A stretch of 6,614 nt of DNA from Bordetella parapertussis (lineage in GTDB: Bacteria; Pseudomonadota; Gammaproteobacteria; Burkholderiales; Burkholderiaceae_D): assembly GCA_945867725.1 (NCBI GenBank), contig CAMBJI010000115.1, positions 1-6,614 on the forward strand. Reading direction: 5' to 3'. A model generated the notes under the pieces. It was given only the letters and a program-made list of their open reading frames with translations. It was not told where the DNA came from and did not search any database. Below, piece by piece: positions 1 through 5,726 of this stretch (its first letter is position 1; every line of letters starts with the position of its first letter). A program made the translations under genes and the position numbers.

Positions 1-633
1 GCGATTTCCGACAGCGCTGAGAATTGCAAAGCTTACTGGGCAGCCGGTTCTTGCGATTTCCTGAAGCCTAGCCAGAAGCGTTCCGATGTGATCGACATGC
101 AGCTCAAGAAGCTTGGCATCTCGACTGACGACGTCAAAGTGGTGGTGACTTCGCATACGCACCTGGACCACGCTGGCAACATCGGCATGTTCCCTAAAGC
201 TATTCACATTCTGCAGAAGAAAGAGCTGTATCAGGGCTGGTGGCCAGAGAAGTTTCAGGGCCGCGCTGTGAACGGTTCTTTCGTTTTGGGCGACCTCGCT
301 GCGGCACGTGATTACACTTACTACGAAATTGATGGCGAACTCGACCTGTTCGGCGACGGCACCGTGAAGATTTTCCCGACACCTGGTCACACCATTGGTC
401 ACCAGTCGATGAAGGTCAAGCTGCCAAAGACCGGCAGTGTCGTGATTACTCAAGATGCTGTTTGGATGCAAGAAAATCTGGACGGCTACGTTGCCGGCCT
501 GAATTTCAGCCAGCAGGCATACATCGACTCGGTCACCAAGATCAAGATGATGCGTGACCTCGAAGGCGCACAAATTCTGATGTCGCATGACGCAGCTCAG
601 TTCGGCAAAATGGGCGACCGCTGGCACAAGTAA
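1..633 (+). CDS. MBL-fold metallohydrolase, AHL-lactonase-like (5' partial)
   Basis: This is the C-terminal 210 residues of a metallo-beta-lactamase-fold hydrolase. The frame is open from base 1, so the true start lies left of the window, and the in-frame GTG at 88 is internal. The metal ligands are all visible: HTHLDH (bases 154-171), a histidine in TPGHTIGH (388-390), the bridging aspartate in TQDA (454-456) and a late histidine in MSHDAAQF (586-588). In this superfamily such residues bind two metal ions, usually zinc, and activate water to hydrolyse a lactone, thioester or similar bond. The TPGHTxGH block and the late SHD resemble N-acyl-homoserine-lactone lactonases, but many relatives have other substrates, so the substrate is unassigned. 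Relatives are commonly about 250-300 residues, which suggests 50-100 residues are missing. Whether it has a signal peptide cannot be seen. The gene ends in TAA just before a strong terminator, so it is transcriptionally separate from the downstream operon. Confidence 0.9.
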   Translation, partial: AISDSAENCKAYWAAGSCDFLKPSQKRSDVIDMQLKKLGISTDDVKVVVTSHTHLDHAGNIGMFPKAIHILQKKELYQGWWPEKFQGRAVNGSFVLGDLAAARDYTYYEIDGELDLFGDGTVKIFPTPGHTIGHQSMKVKLPKTGSVVITQDAVWMQENLDGYVAGLNFSQQAYIDSVTKIKMMRDLEGAQILMSHDAAQFGKMGDRWHK

Positions 634-650
634 GTCGTATCATGCTCTGT

Positions 651-679
651 AAAAAAGCCCCCAAGATGGGGGCTTTTTT
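651..679 (+). terminator. Rho-independent terminator after the MBL-fold gene
   Basis: A perfect 12-bp inverted repeat (651-662 paired with 668-679) encloses a 5-base loop AAGAT. The core is GCCCCC/GGGGGC, followed by six T residues. It begins 17 bases after the TAA of the hydrolase gene. An A-tract on the 5' side makes it symmetric, so it could also stop transcription arriving from the right, although no - strand gene lies just beyond it. It separates the hydrolase from the ABC operon. Confidence 0.93.
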
Positions 680-758
680 ACGGGCAGTTAATTCAGTGGC
701 CTTTAGAACAAGTCACCCGCCTTTGATCAAAAAGGCAAAACGGAATCTGTGAGCATTC

Positions 759-1727
759 ATGATTGACATTGAGCACGTCACCAAGCGGTATGGATCGAAA
801 ACCATACTTCACGACATTTCGTTCAATGTAAAAAAAGGCGAAATCGTCGGCTTCCTCGGCCCCAATGGCGCAGGCAAGACCACCACCATGCGCATGATTG
901 CCGGTTTTACAGCAGCCACTAGTGGCACCGTGCGCGTTGCGGGCTTTGACATGGCAACGGACAACCAGCTGGCCGCCGAGCACATCGGCTACCTGCCCGA
1001 GCAGCCTCCTCTGTATGACGTGCTGGACGTCACTGATTACCTGACCTTCGTCGCGCGCGCCAAGCACATACCCGCAGCGCAGCGCACATCGCAGCTCGAG
1101 CGTGTCATCCACGCCTGCCGCCTAGAGACCGTCACGCGCAAGGAAATTTACAAACTATCCAAAGGTTTTCGCCAGCGAGTGGGACTTGCGCAGGCATTGC
1201 TGGGTAACCCCGACGTGCTGCTGCTTGACGAACCAACCGCAGGCCTCGACCCGGGACAAATCCAAGAAACACGAGAAGTCATTCGTGAAGTTGGTAAGGA
1301 TCACGCAGTACTGCTCTCAACGCATATTCTTCCGGAAGTCACGCTGATTTGTCAGCGAGTCGCCATCATTAATCACGGTCGCATTCTTGCGACGGGTTCG
1401 CCACAAGGTCTGCAGCGTGCGGCAGAGGAAACGAGCTCAGTGATACTGGAAGCTTCAGGCGACCCGGATCAACTCAAGCGCGCGCTTTCCGATACCGATG
1501 GCGTCACTGCAGTTAGCGTGCGCCCTGTCGCTTCTCGCGCTGGGCTCTACAGCATTGATTGCCAGGTCGACGCACAAGAACAAGTCGAATCTCGCATCGC
1601 GCGCGCGGTAATCACGTGCGGCGAACTATTCCGACTCGAGCGCCAGCAACCGCCTCTAGAAAATGTGTTCCTGCGCTACATAGGCCACACCAACACGAAC
1701 GAACACAGCAGCGGAGCATCAGCATGA
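759..1727 (+). CDS. ABC transporter ATP-binding protein, GldA/NosF-like
   Basis: This is the cytoplasmic ATPase subunit of an ABC-2 type transporter, 322 residues, a normal length for the family. All nucleotide-binding motifs are present: Walker A GPNGAGKT (residues 34-41), Q-loop Gln82, signature LSKGFRQR (133-140), Walker B VLLLDEP with Asp157 and catalytic Glu158, D-loop AGLD (161-164) and switch His189. The signature is LSKG rather than LSGG, which is common in this ABC-2 branch. Residues from about 225 form the C-terminal extension typical of GldA/NosF/CcmA-type ATPases, ending in LENVFLRYIG. The ATG at 759 is chosen because the conserved N-terminus (IDIEHVTKRYG) starts there; it has only a weak upstream GAG at 751-753. 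The gene is first in the operon, and its stop overlaps the permease start. I saw no convincing -35/-10 pair in 680-758. The ATPase assignment is very secure; the Gld/Nos affinity is family-level inference. Confidence 0.95.
   Translation: MIDIEHVTKRYGSKTILHDISFNVKKGEIVGFLGPNGAGKTTTMRMIAGFTAATSGTVRVAGFDMATDNQLAAEHIGYLPEQPPLYDVLDVTDYLTFVARAKHIPAAQRTSQLERVIHACRLETVTRKEIYKLSKGFRQRVGLAQALLGNPDVLLLDEPTAGLDPGQIQETREVIREVGKDHAVLLSTHILPEVTLICQRVAIINHGRILATGSPQGLQRAAEETSSVILEASGDPDQLKRALSDTDGVTAVSVRPVASRAGLYSIDCQVDAQEQVESRIARAVITCGELFRLERQQPPLENVFLRYIGHTNTNEHSSGASA
1712..1716 (+). promoter_or_regulatory. Ribosome binding site of the ABC permease gene
   Basis: CGGAG lies 7 bases upstream of the ATG at 1724, inside the end of the ATPase gene. 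It decides the permease start. The same frame is open further upstream, but the translation there is arginine-rich and out of character for the family, whereas the protein from 1724 begins like a normal ABC-2 permease. Confidence 0.7.
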
Positions 1728-2440
1728 ATGCGTGGATCGGCCTTAAGGCCGTGTATGACAAGGAAATGCTCACCTATTTCCGTTCGCCGATTGCGTATTT
1801 CGTGATTGCGGTATTCCTGCTCGGTACCGGCTATTTTTTCACGTACAACATCTTCCTGACTGGCGTGGGCACGATGGATCAGACGCTGCAGAACATGGGT
1901 ATTCTGCTGATCACGCTTAGCCCAGTGCTGACCATGCGTTTGTTCTCTGCCGAGTATAACGGCCGCACGATGGAGCTTTTGATGACGCTGCCGCTGCGTA
2001 CCTGGCAAGTCGTACTCGGCAAATATCTGGGCGCCGTCAGCATGCTGGTATTGATGACTGCAGCGTCCTGCATCAATCTGATACCACTCTACCTTTATGG
2101 CAATCCGCAGACCCTGAATATTCTTGCGGGTTATATCGGCTTCATCCTGTTGGGCATGGCCTGCATCAGTATTGGCCAGTTTTTTTCTGCGCTCACAGAA
2201 AATCAAATTATCGCTGCGCTGATTACGATTCCCACGCTGCTAGGTTTCTGGTTTGTCGGTCATCTGCAAAGCCTGCAATCATCGCTGTTGCTACGCGACC
2301 TGTTCTCGCATTTGTCCTTCGCGCTGCACTACGCCGATTTCATTCATGGCCTGCTGCGATCGGAAGCGATCGTGTATTTCCTTGCCGTGGCCGCTATCGC
2401 GCTCACCCTGAACAACAGTTATTTGCAATGGCGTCGCTGA
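1724..2440 (+). CDS. ABC-2 family permease, GldF/NosY-like
   Basis: This is the inner-membrane channel subunit that pairs with the upstream ATPase, 238 residues, usual for the family. Six hydrophobic segments are visible at about residues 21-43, 57-72, 100-123, 131-153, 162-180 and 213-230. The start ...LKAVYDKEMLTYFRSPIAY is the amphipathic N-terminus followed by the RSP turn typical of this family. The cytoplasmic loop at about 71-91 (MRLFSAEYNGRTMELLMTLP) matches the conserved E-x-x-x-G-T-x-E-L-L-x-T-L-P coupling region. The C-terminus LTLNNSYLQWRR is also characteristic. The start overlaps the ATPase stop as ATGA, which implies translational coupling and 1:1 assembly. The family includes gliding-motility GldF and NosY of nitrous-oxide-reductase maturation, and the substrate cannot be inferred from the permease alone. 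Confidence 0.93.
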   Translation: MNAWIGLKAVYDKEMLTYFRSPIAYFVIAVFLLGTGYFFTYNIFLTGVGTMDQTLQNMGILLITLSPVLTMRLFSAEYNGRTMELLMTLPLRTWQVVLGKYLGAVSMLVLMTAASCINLIPLYLYGNPQTLNILAGYIGFILLGMACISIGQFFSALTENQIIAALITIPTLLGFWFVGHLQSLQSSLLLRDLFSHLSFALHYADFIHGLLRSEAIVYFLAVAAIALTLNNSYLQWRR

Positions 2441-2441
2441 C

Positions 2442-4076
2442 ATGAATTCATTTCGTTCCGGACTGGTCCTGATCGCGGGGCTGATGCTGCTGGCTGCATC
2501 ACTGATCGCCAGCTCGCTGTCTGTCAATTCTCAATTGGTATCGAATCTCTTGCTGCTGACTGGCGTGCTGCTGTCGGGCTTTGCGCTCTTCTCATTACGC
2601 GACGATATAGGACAGTTATTCAAACAAAGTCGGCGTGAACTACTCCTCACCACCGTTGGATTGATCGGCATCCTGGTAGCGGCTGCCTGGCTCACTGCCC
2701 TGCATCCATTGCGACTGGACCTGACGGCCAATCGCGAGTATTCGCTTTCACCGCAAACAGTGAAAATGATGCAGTCCATCGACAAGCCTGTGCAGATCAC
2801 GTTTTTCCATGATCGTGGCATGCGCGAGACCGTGGAGTTGTATGAATTATTCGCAGCCCAGAACGACAAAATCACCGTCGAGTTTTTTGATCCCATGATC
2901 AATCCGGCGCAAGCCAAGTTGCGCGGTGTCGAGTTTGCGGGAACGGCCTTATTTGAAAGCGAAGGTCGCAAGCTAACCGTCAACGGCCCAGCCGAAACCG
3001 ATATTGCCAATGGCATCTTGCGCATCACCCAAGCCAAACAGCAAATTGCCTGCTTCGTTGACGGTCATGGGGAACCCGATCCGTTTAGCTTGGAGTCGCA
3101 TGACCATATGGAAGGTGATGCCGGGCACTCGCATGGCGTAGAGACGAAATTCGTTCAGCATGAGCGTCATGGCATGGCCAAGGCCCGCGGCGGTCTGGAG
3201 GCGATGAATTATGTCGTCGAGAAAGTCTCTCTACTCAAGGCCGATGCCGAACTGTCCCGCTGTGCGGTTCTGATCGTTGCAGGGCCACAGTCACCATTGC
3301 TGGACGCAGAATTGCGCAGCATTGATCGCTATCTTGATGAGGGCGGCAATGCGATGTTCATGATCGATCCCTTCGTCAAGAGCGGTCTCGAAACGGTGAT
3401 TCGAAGATTTGGTATCGAGCTCGGTCAAGGCATGGTGATCGATGAGGCCAGCCATTTTTGGGCTGATCCATCCACACCTGCCGTCACTGATTACAACCGC
3501 CACGAGATCACCAGCAAACTGCCGCTGTCTTTCTTCCCAGGTGTGCGACCGCTGATGCCCACAAAAGCGCCCGTGCCCGGTGTTCAGGTTCGGCAGCTGG
3601 TCAATTCATCAGCGAAGAGTTTTGCCAATGCCGACAAGATGCGTATTGACTACAAGTCCGGCAAGAATGGCTATGGTCCGCAAACGCTGATGGCCACCGC
3701 GCGCATCAATCCGAAAACGGTAGAGTCAGGCGAAACACTGCTCAAGCGCTTGCGTGGCGAAGAGAACGCGAATGCCAAAGCAGCAGCGCCAGAAAAAATT
3801 ATCGCGCGCAAAGAAGCACGGATCGTGGTGTCGGGAGATTCCGATTTCGCAACCAACTCGTTTTATCACGTGCTGGGTAACGGAGCGCTATTCCTGAATG
3901 CCGTCAACTTCCTCGCATCACGTGAAAATCTGATTGGTCTGGAACCGCGTACCTATGACCTACCCTATGTGAGCATGACGAATACGCAGATGAAGGGCAC
4001 CTTTATTTTGTCCATCATTTTGATACCCCTGCTGATGGCCGCCGTCGGTGTCGCGGTCTGGTGGAGACGTCGATGA
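2442..4076 (+). CDS. GldG-type ABC transporter auxiliary protein with His-rich loop
   Basis: A 544-residue membrane-anchored protein of the GldG / ABC-type auxiliary component family. Hydrophobic segments lie at about residues 5-27, 33-51 and 67-87, and a final one at 519-540 ends in WWRRR. The large part between them is predicted periplasmic. Family hallmarks are LTANREYSLSPQT (93-105), DGHGE (207-211), YVVEKVSLL (257-265), VLIVAGPQSPLLDAEL (276-291), the DEGGNAMFMIDP strand (299-310) and the C-terminal VVSGDSDFATN (462-472), followed by NAVNFLA. Residues 220-243 hold six histidines (220, 222, 229, 231, 240, 243) in an acidic loop just after DGHGE, which could bind metal. The ATG is 1 base after the permease stop, with no clear Shine-Dalgarno sequence, so translation probably depends on coupling. 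In Bacteroidetes GldG works with GldA and GldF; outside that phylum the role is poorly defined. No other gliding gene is present. Confidence 0.88.
   Translation: MNSFRSGLVLIAGLMLLAASLIASSLSVNSQLVSNLLLLTGVLLSGFALFSLRDDIGQLFKQSRRELLLTTVGLIGILVAAAWLTALHPLRLDLTANREYSLSPQTVKMMQSIDKPVQITFFHDRGMRETVELYELFAAQNDKITVEFFDPMINPAQAKLRGVEFAGTALFESEGRKLTVNGPAETDIANGILRITQAKQQIACFVDGHGEPDPFSLESHDHMEGDAGHSHGVETKFVQHERHGMAKARGGLEAMNYVVEKVSLLKADAELSRCAVLIVAGPQSPLLDAELRSIDRYLDEGGNAMFMIDPFVKSGLETVIRRFGIELGQGMVIDEASHFWADPSTPAVTDYNRHEITSKLPLSFFPGVRPLMPTKAPVPGVQVRQLVNSSAKSFANADKMRIDYKSGKNGYGPQTLMATARINPKTVESGETLLKRLRGEENANAKAAAPEKIIARKEARIVVSGDSDFATNSFYHVLGNGALFLNAVNFLASRENLIGLEPRTYDLPYVSMTNTQMKGTFILSIILIPLLMAAVGVAVWWRRR
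4062..4066 (+). promoter_or_regulatory. Ribosome binding site of the DUF4340-like gene
   Basis: TGGAG lies 6 bases upstream of the ATG at 4073, within the last codons of the GldG-like gene. It supports the ATG at 4073 over the in-frame GTG at 4061, which overlaps this site. Confidence 0.65.
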
Positions 4077-4660
4077 AATCCGGCAGCAAGCGGCTCATCA
4101 TCATCTGGGGCGTCCTGCTGGCTCTGGCCGTGGTGATTTTCATCGGCGAGCGTCAGCGCAGCGAACAACTGGGGGTATCCACTCAGCGCGTGGTGCCTTG
4201 GCTGTTGCCAGCGCCGATGGAAAAACTAGGTGCTATAGAAATCATGGTTAAAGGCAGCATGCATCGCTTTGAACGTGATGCAGAAGGCCGCTGGTTTTAC
4301 CATGGTGTGCACGACGCGAGCAAAGCCGAACACGGCCACAGCACCGATCCGCAAATGGCCGCACTGATTGAAAAGGCAATGATCGCTTTCGGTCGAGTGC
4401 AACGCGAACAAAAAATTGCAATCAAAGCCGGCGAAGATGAATATGGCGTTACACGCCCCGATGTATTCATTCTGGTCTATCTGCCCAAAACAGATGAACC
4501 ACTGGCGCGCTATGCGGTGGGTACCATCGCCATCGATCGCGTGAGTCGCTATGTTCTCCCGGTCGGCGCGGCCGAGATCGTGACGATTCCAGATTTCCAC
4601 ATCAAAAACCTGCTGGCGCTGATTGACGCGGTCAAGATCGCAGGCGCCACAAAACCGTGA
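4073..4660 (+). CDS. DUF4340-like membrane-anchored protein
   Basis: A 195-residue protein with one N-terminal membrane anchor (about residues 7-25, after KSGSKR) and a predicted periplasmic remainder. The layout resembles short DUF4340 proteins, which often follow GldG-type genes: a strand beginning EKLGAIEIMVKG (50-61), then RDAEGRWFYHG (68-78), a helix around residues 93-110, then DEYGVTRPDVFILVYL (122-137), SRYVLPVG (158-165) and FHIKNLLAL (175-183). Four histidines cluster in 77-89 (HGVHDASKAEHGH), a second His-rich patch in this operon. The ATG at 4073 overlaps the GldG-like stop as ATGA. The biochemical role of DUF4340 is unknown; from context it is probably an accessory subunit of the upstream ABC transporter. 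The family call is moderately secure because it rests on pattern and context only. Confidence 0.8.
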   Translation: MKSGSKRLIIIWGVLLALAVVIFIGERQRSEQLGVSTQRVVPWLLPAPMEKLGAIEIMVKGSMHRFERDAEGRWFYHGVHDASKAEHGHSTDPQMAALIEKAMIAFGRVQREQKIAIKAGEDEYGVTRPDVFILVYLPKTDEPLARYAVGTIAIDRVSRYVLPVGAAEIVTIPDFHIKNLLALIDAVKIAGATKP

Positions 4661-5064
4661 TGCAGTGCTTGCTGCGCCCGCTAGGGCTGTGGCTGTCGCT
4701 GTGGCTATGCATATGCGCAGCAGCCGCAATCCCTTCGTCGGTGCACGCCCACGCCGGTGATGCCACTGGCTTTGCTAGCGTAACGCTCTCTGATGCCAGC
4801 ATTCGCTATACCTACACTCCTACCTCAGCATCCTCTGCAGACCAAAACAAGCTTCCTGTACTGCTACGACAGCATCTGCAAGTGACTGCCGATGGCAAGC
4901 CCTGTGTTCCCGATCAAAAAAATGAACTGGTTGTTATTTTTCAGTGCGTGACTGCAAAACAGCAAATCAGTGTTGAAGACCATCTCGATCAGGTGCTCGG
5001 TGCGACGCATCATGTGATTGCGCTCTTTATGTGGGACGGCGGTAGTCAGTCACATTCGTTTTAA
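4660..5064 (+). CDS. N-terminal secreted part of an interrupted HupE/UreJ-like protein
   Basis: A 134-residue exported piece. A signal peptide is clear: after LLRP comes a long hydrophobic stretch (residues 8-23) and a likely cleavage after VHA or HAHA (residues 30-32). The rest is a beta-rich domain without membrane segments, with two cysteines (about residues 82 and 96) that could form a disulfide and HH near residue 117. HupE/UreJ-like proteins often carry a comparable extracytoplasmic N-terminal domain before the membrane part. The ATG at 4660 shares its A with the stop of the preceding gene (TGATG), and an in-frame GTG at 4657 is an alternative start. The piece ends at TAA 5062-5064, and the same frame then runs on into the membrane domain. 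If the TAA is real, this gene makes a free periplasmic protein; otherwise it is the first half of one roughly 336-residue protein. Confidence 0.75.
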   Translation: MQCLLRPLGLWLSLWLCICAAAAIPSSVHAHAGDATGFASVTLSDASIRYTYTPTSASSADQNKLPVLLRQHLQVTADGKPCVPDQKNELVVIFQCVTAKQQISVEDHLDQVLGATHHVIALFMWDGGSQSHSF

Positions 5065-5085
5065 TCGACAACGCCTAAAGCAGTT

Positions 5086-5667
5086 GTGCAATTATCTGCC
5101 GCCTCGTCCCACGCGCCGTCCAGTGCTACGAGCTTTTTCCCGCTGGGTGTTGAGCATATCGCTACCGGCTATGATCATTTGCTTTTTTTGCTGGCGCTGA
5201 TTTTATGCGGTGGGAATCTGAAGTCGCTCATCAAAATCATCACTGCTTTCACGCTCGCGCACAGCATGACACTCGGCGCAGCTGCGCTGGGGCTGGTCAG
5301 CCTACCCTCCGCGCTGGTCGAAGCCGTGATCGCGCTATCGATTGCCTATGTGGCGTTTGACAATCTGTTTCCACGCTTCGCGATATCGCGTCGTTGGACC
5401 ATCAGCTTTTTATTCGGGCTGGTGCATGGCTTTGGATTTTCATCGGTGTTGCAGGAGATTGGTCTGCCCAAAGACAGTTTGGTGTGGGCGCTGCTAAATT
5501 TCAATCTGGGCGTGGAAGCAGGTCAGCTGGTCGCCGTGCTAATCGCACTGCCCGCACTGCTCTGGCTGAATAAACAAAGCTATGCGCAGCGCGTGATCCA
5601 AGTCTTATCCGCGATCGTCATGCTGGTGGGTCTAGGCTTGTTTATAGAGCGTTTAATGATGGGCTGA
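5086..5667 (+). CDS. HupE/UreJ-like membrane domain (C-terminal part)
   Basis: A 193-residue polytopic membrane domain of the HupE/UreJ type, complete by motif. It shows GVEHIATGYDHLLFLLAL (residues 21-38), FTLAHSMTL (55-63), VEAVIALSIAYVAFDN (78-93), FGLVHGFGFSSVL (110-122) and FNLGVEAGQL (139-148), with about six hydrophobic segments. In this family conserved His and Asp/Glu residues (here H24, D30, H31, H59, H114, E144) are thought to serve metal handling; HupE and UreJ are linked to nickel uptake for hydrogenase and urease. Neither enzyme is encoded in this window. The only start codon between the upstream TAA and the domain is GTG at 5086, with a weak AAAG upstream, so independent translation would be inefficient unless ribosomes reinitiate across the 21-base gap. 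It lies in the same frame as the preceding secreted piece. It is probably the last gene of the operon. Confidence 0.82.
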   Translation: MQLSAASSHAPSSATSFFPLGVEHIATGYDHLLFLLALILCGGNLKSLIKIITAFTLAHSMTLGAAALGLVSLPSALVEAVIALSIAYVAFDNLFPRFAISRRWTISFLFGLVHGFGFSSVLQEIGLPKDSLVWALLNFNLGVEAGQLVAVLIALPALLWLNKQSYAQRVIQVLSAIVMLVGLGLFIERLMMG

Positions 5668-5669
5668 TC

Positions 5670-5714
5670 CAGCATCAACAGCACCAGCAACACCAGCAAC
5701 ACCAGCAACACCAG
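5670..5714. repeat. 9-bp tandem repeat (CAACACCAG) between convergent genes
   Basis: Five 9-base units in phase. Units 3-5 (5688-5714) are identical CAACACCAG, preceded by CAGCATCAA (5670-5678) and CAGCACCAG (5679-5687), which differ at two or three positions and at one position. The array begins 3 bases after the TGA of the HupE-like gene and ends 12 bases before the stop of the - strand gene, so it is intergenic. Because the unit is a multiple of three, the frame downstream of the TGA stays open through it (Asn-Thr-Ser repeats). Replication slippage is the likely origin. I see no strong hairpin or T-tract here that would act as a terminator. Confidence 0.85.
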
Positions 5715-5726
5715 CTTCAGCCATGC

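Larger units (their letters stand above)
4660..5667 (+). pseudogene. Composite HupE/UreJ-like gene with one in-frame stop
   Basis: The two preceding entries lie in one frame, and a single TAA at 5062-5064 is the only interruption across 336 codons. The join reads HSF-stop-STTPKAVVQLS, a plausible linker between domain and membrane part. Signal peptide, extracytoplasmic domain and membrane domain then occur in the usual family order and at a usual total length. A nonsense substitution or a sequencing error explains this most simply. A true split into two genes remains possible, so this entry is an alternative reading of the same DNA. Confidence 0.55.

Noticed and set aside
680..758. Promoter for the ABC operon, with TTGATC at 723-728 as a -35 candidate
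   Set aside because: No acceptable -10 element lies at 16-18 bases from it, and no other convincing pair was found, so the promoter is left uncalled although one is expected here.
1559..1723. Possible 55-residue N-terminal extension of the ABC permease from an upstream start
   Set aside because: It lies wholly inside the ATPase gene, is rich in Arg, His, Thr and Ser, and is unlike ABC-2 permeases. The ATG at 1724 has a good ribosome binding site and gives the normal family length.
1676..2206. Long open frame on the - strand across the ATPase/permease junction
   Set aside because: Its composition is typical of an antisense shadow of coding DNA, with no recognisable domain, and it covers well-supported + strand genes.
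759..4660. Gliding-motility system
   Set aside because: Only the ABC-type Gld-like components are present, with none of the gliding adhesin or motor genes, and the sequence style is proteobacterial rather than Bacteroidetes.
4226..4729. 167-codon - strand open frame opposite the DUF4340-like gene
   Set aside because: It is antisense to a gene with family-like motifs and operon overlaps on both sides. The translation shows no domain I recognise, and no ribosome binding site was evident.
5018..5200. Overlapping frame spanning the HupE-like stop, as possible evidence of a frameshift
   Set aside because: Its translation does not match the family. The membrane motifs resume in the original frame, so the break is a stop codon and not a frameshift.
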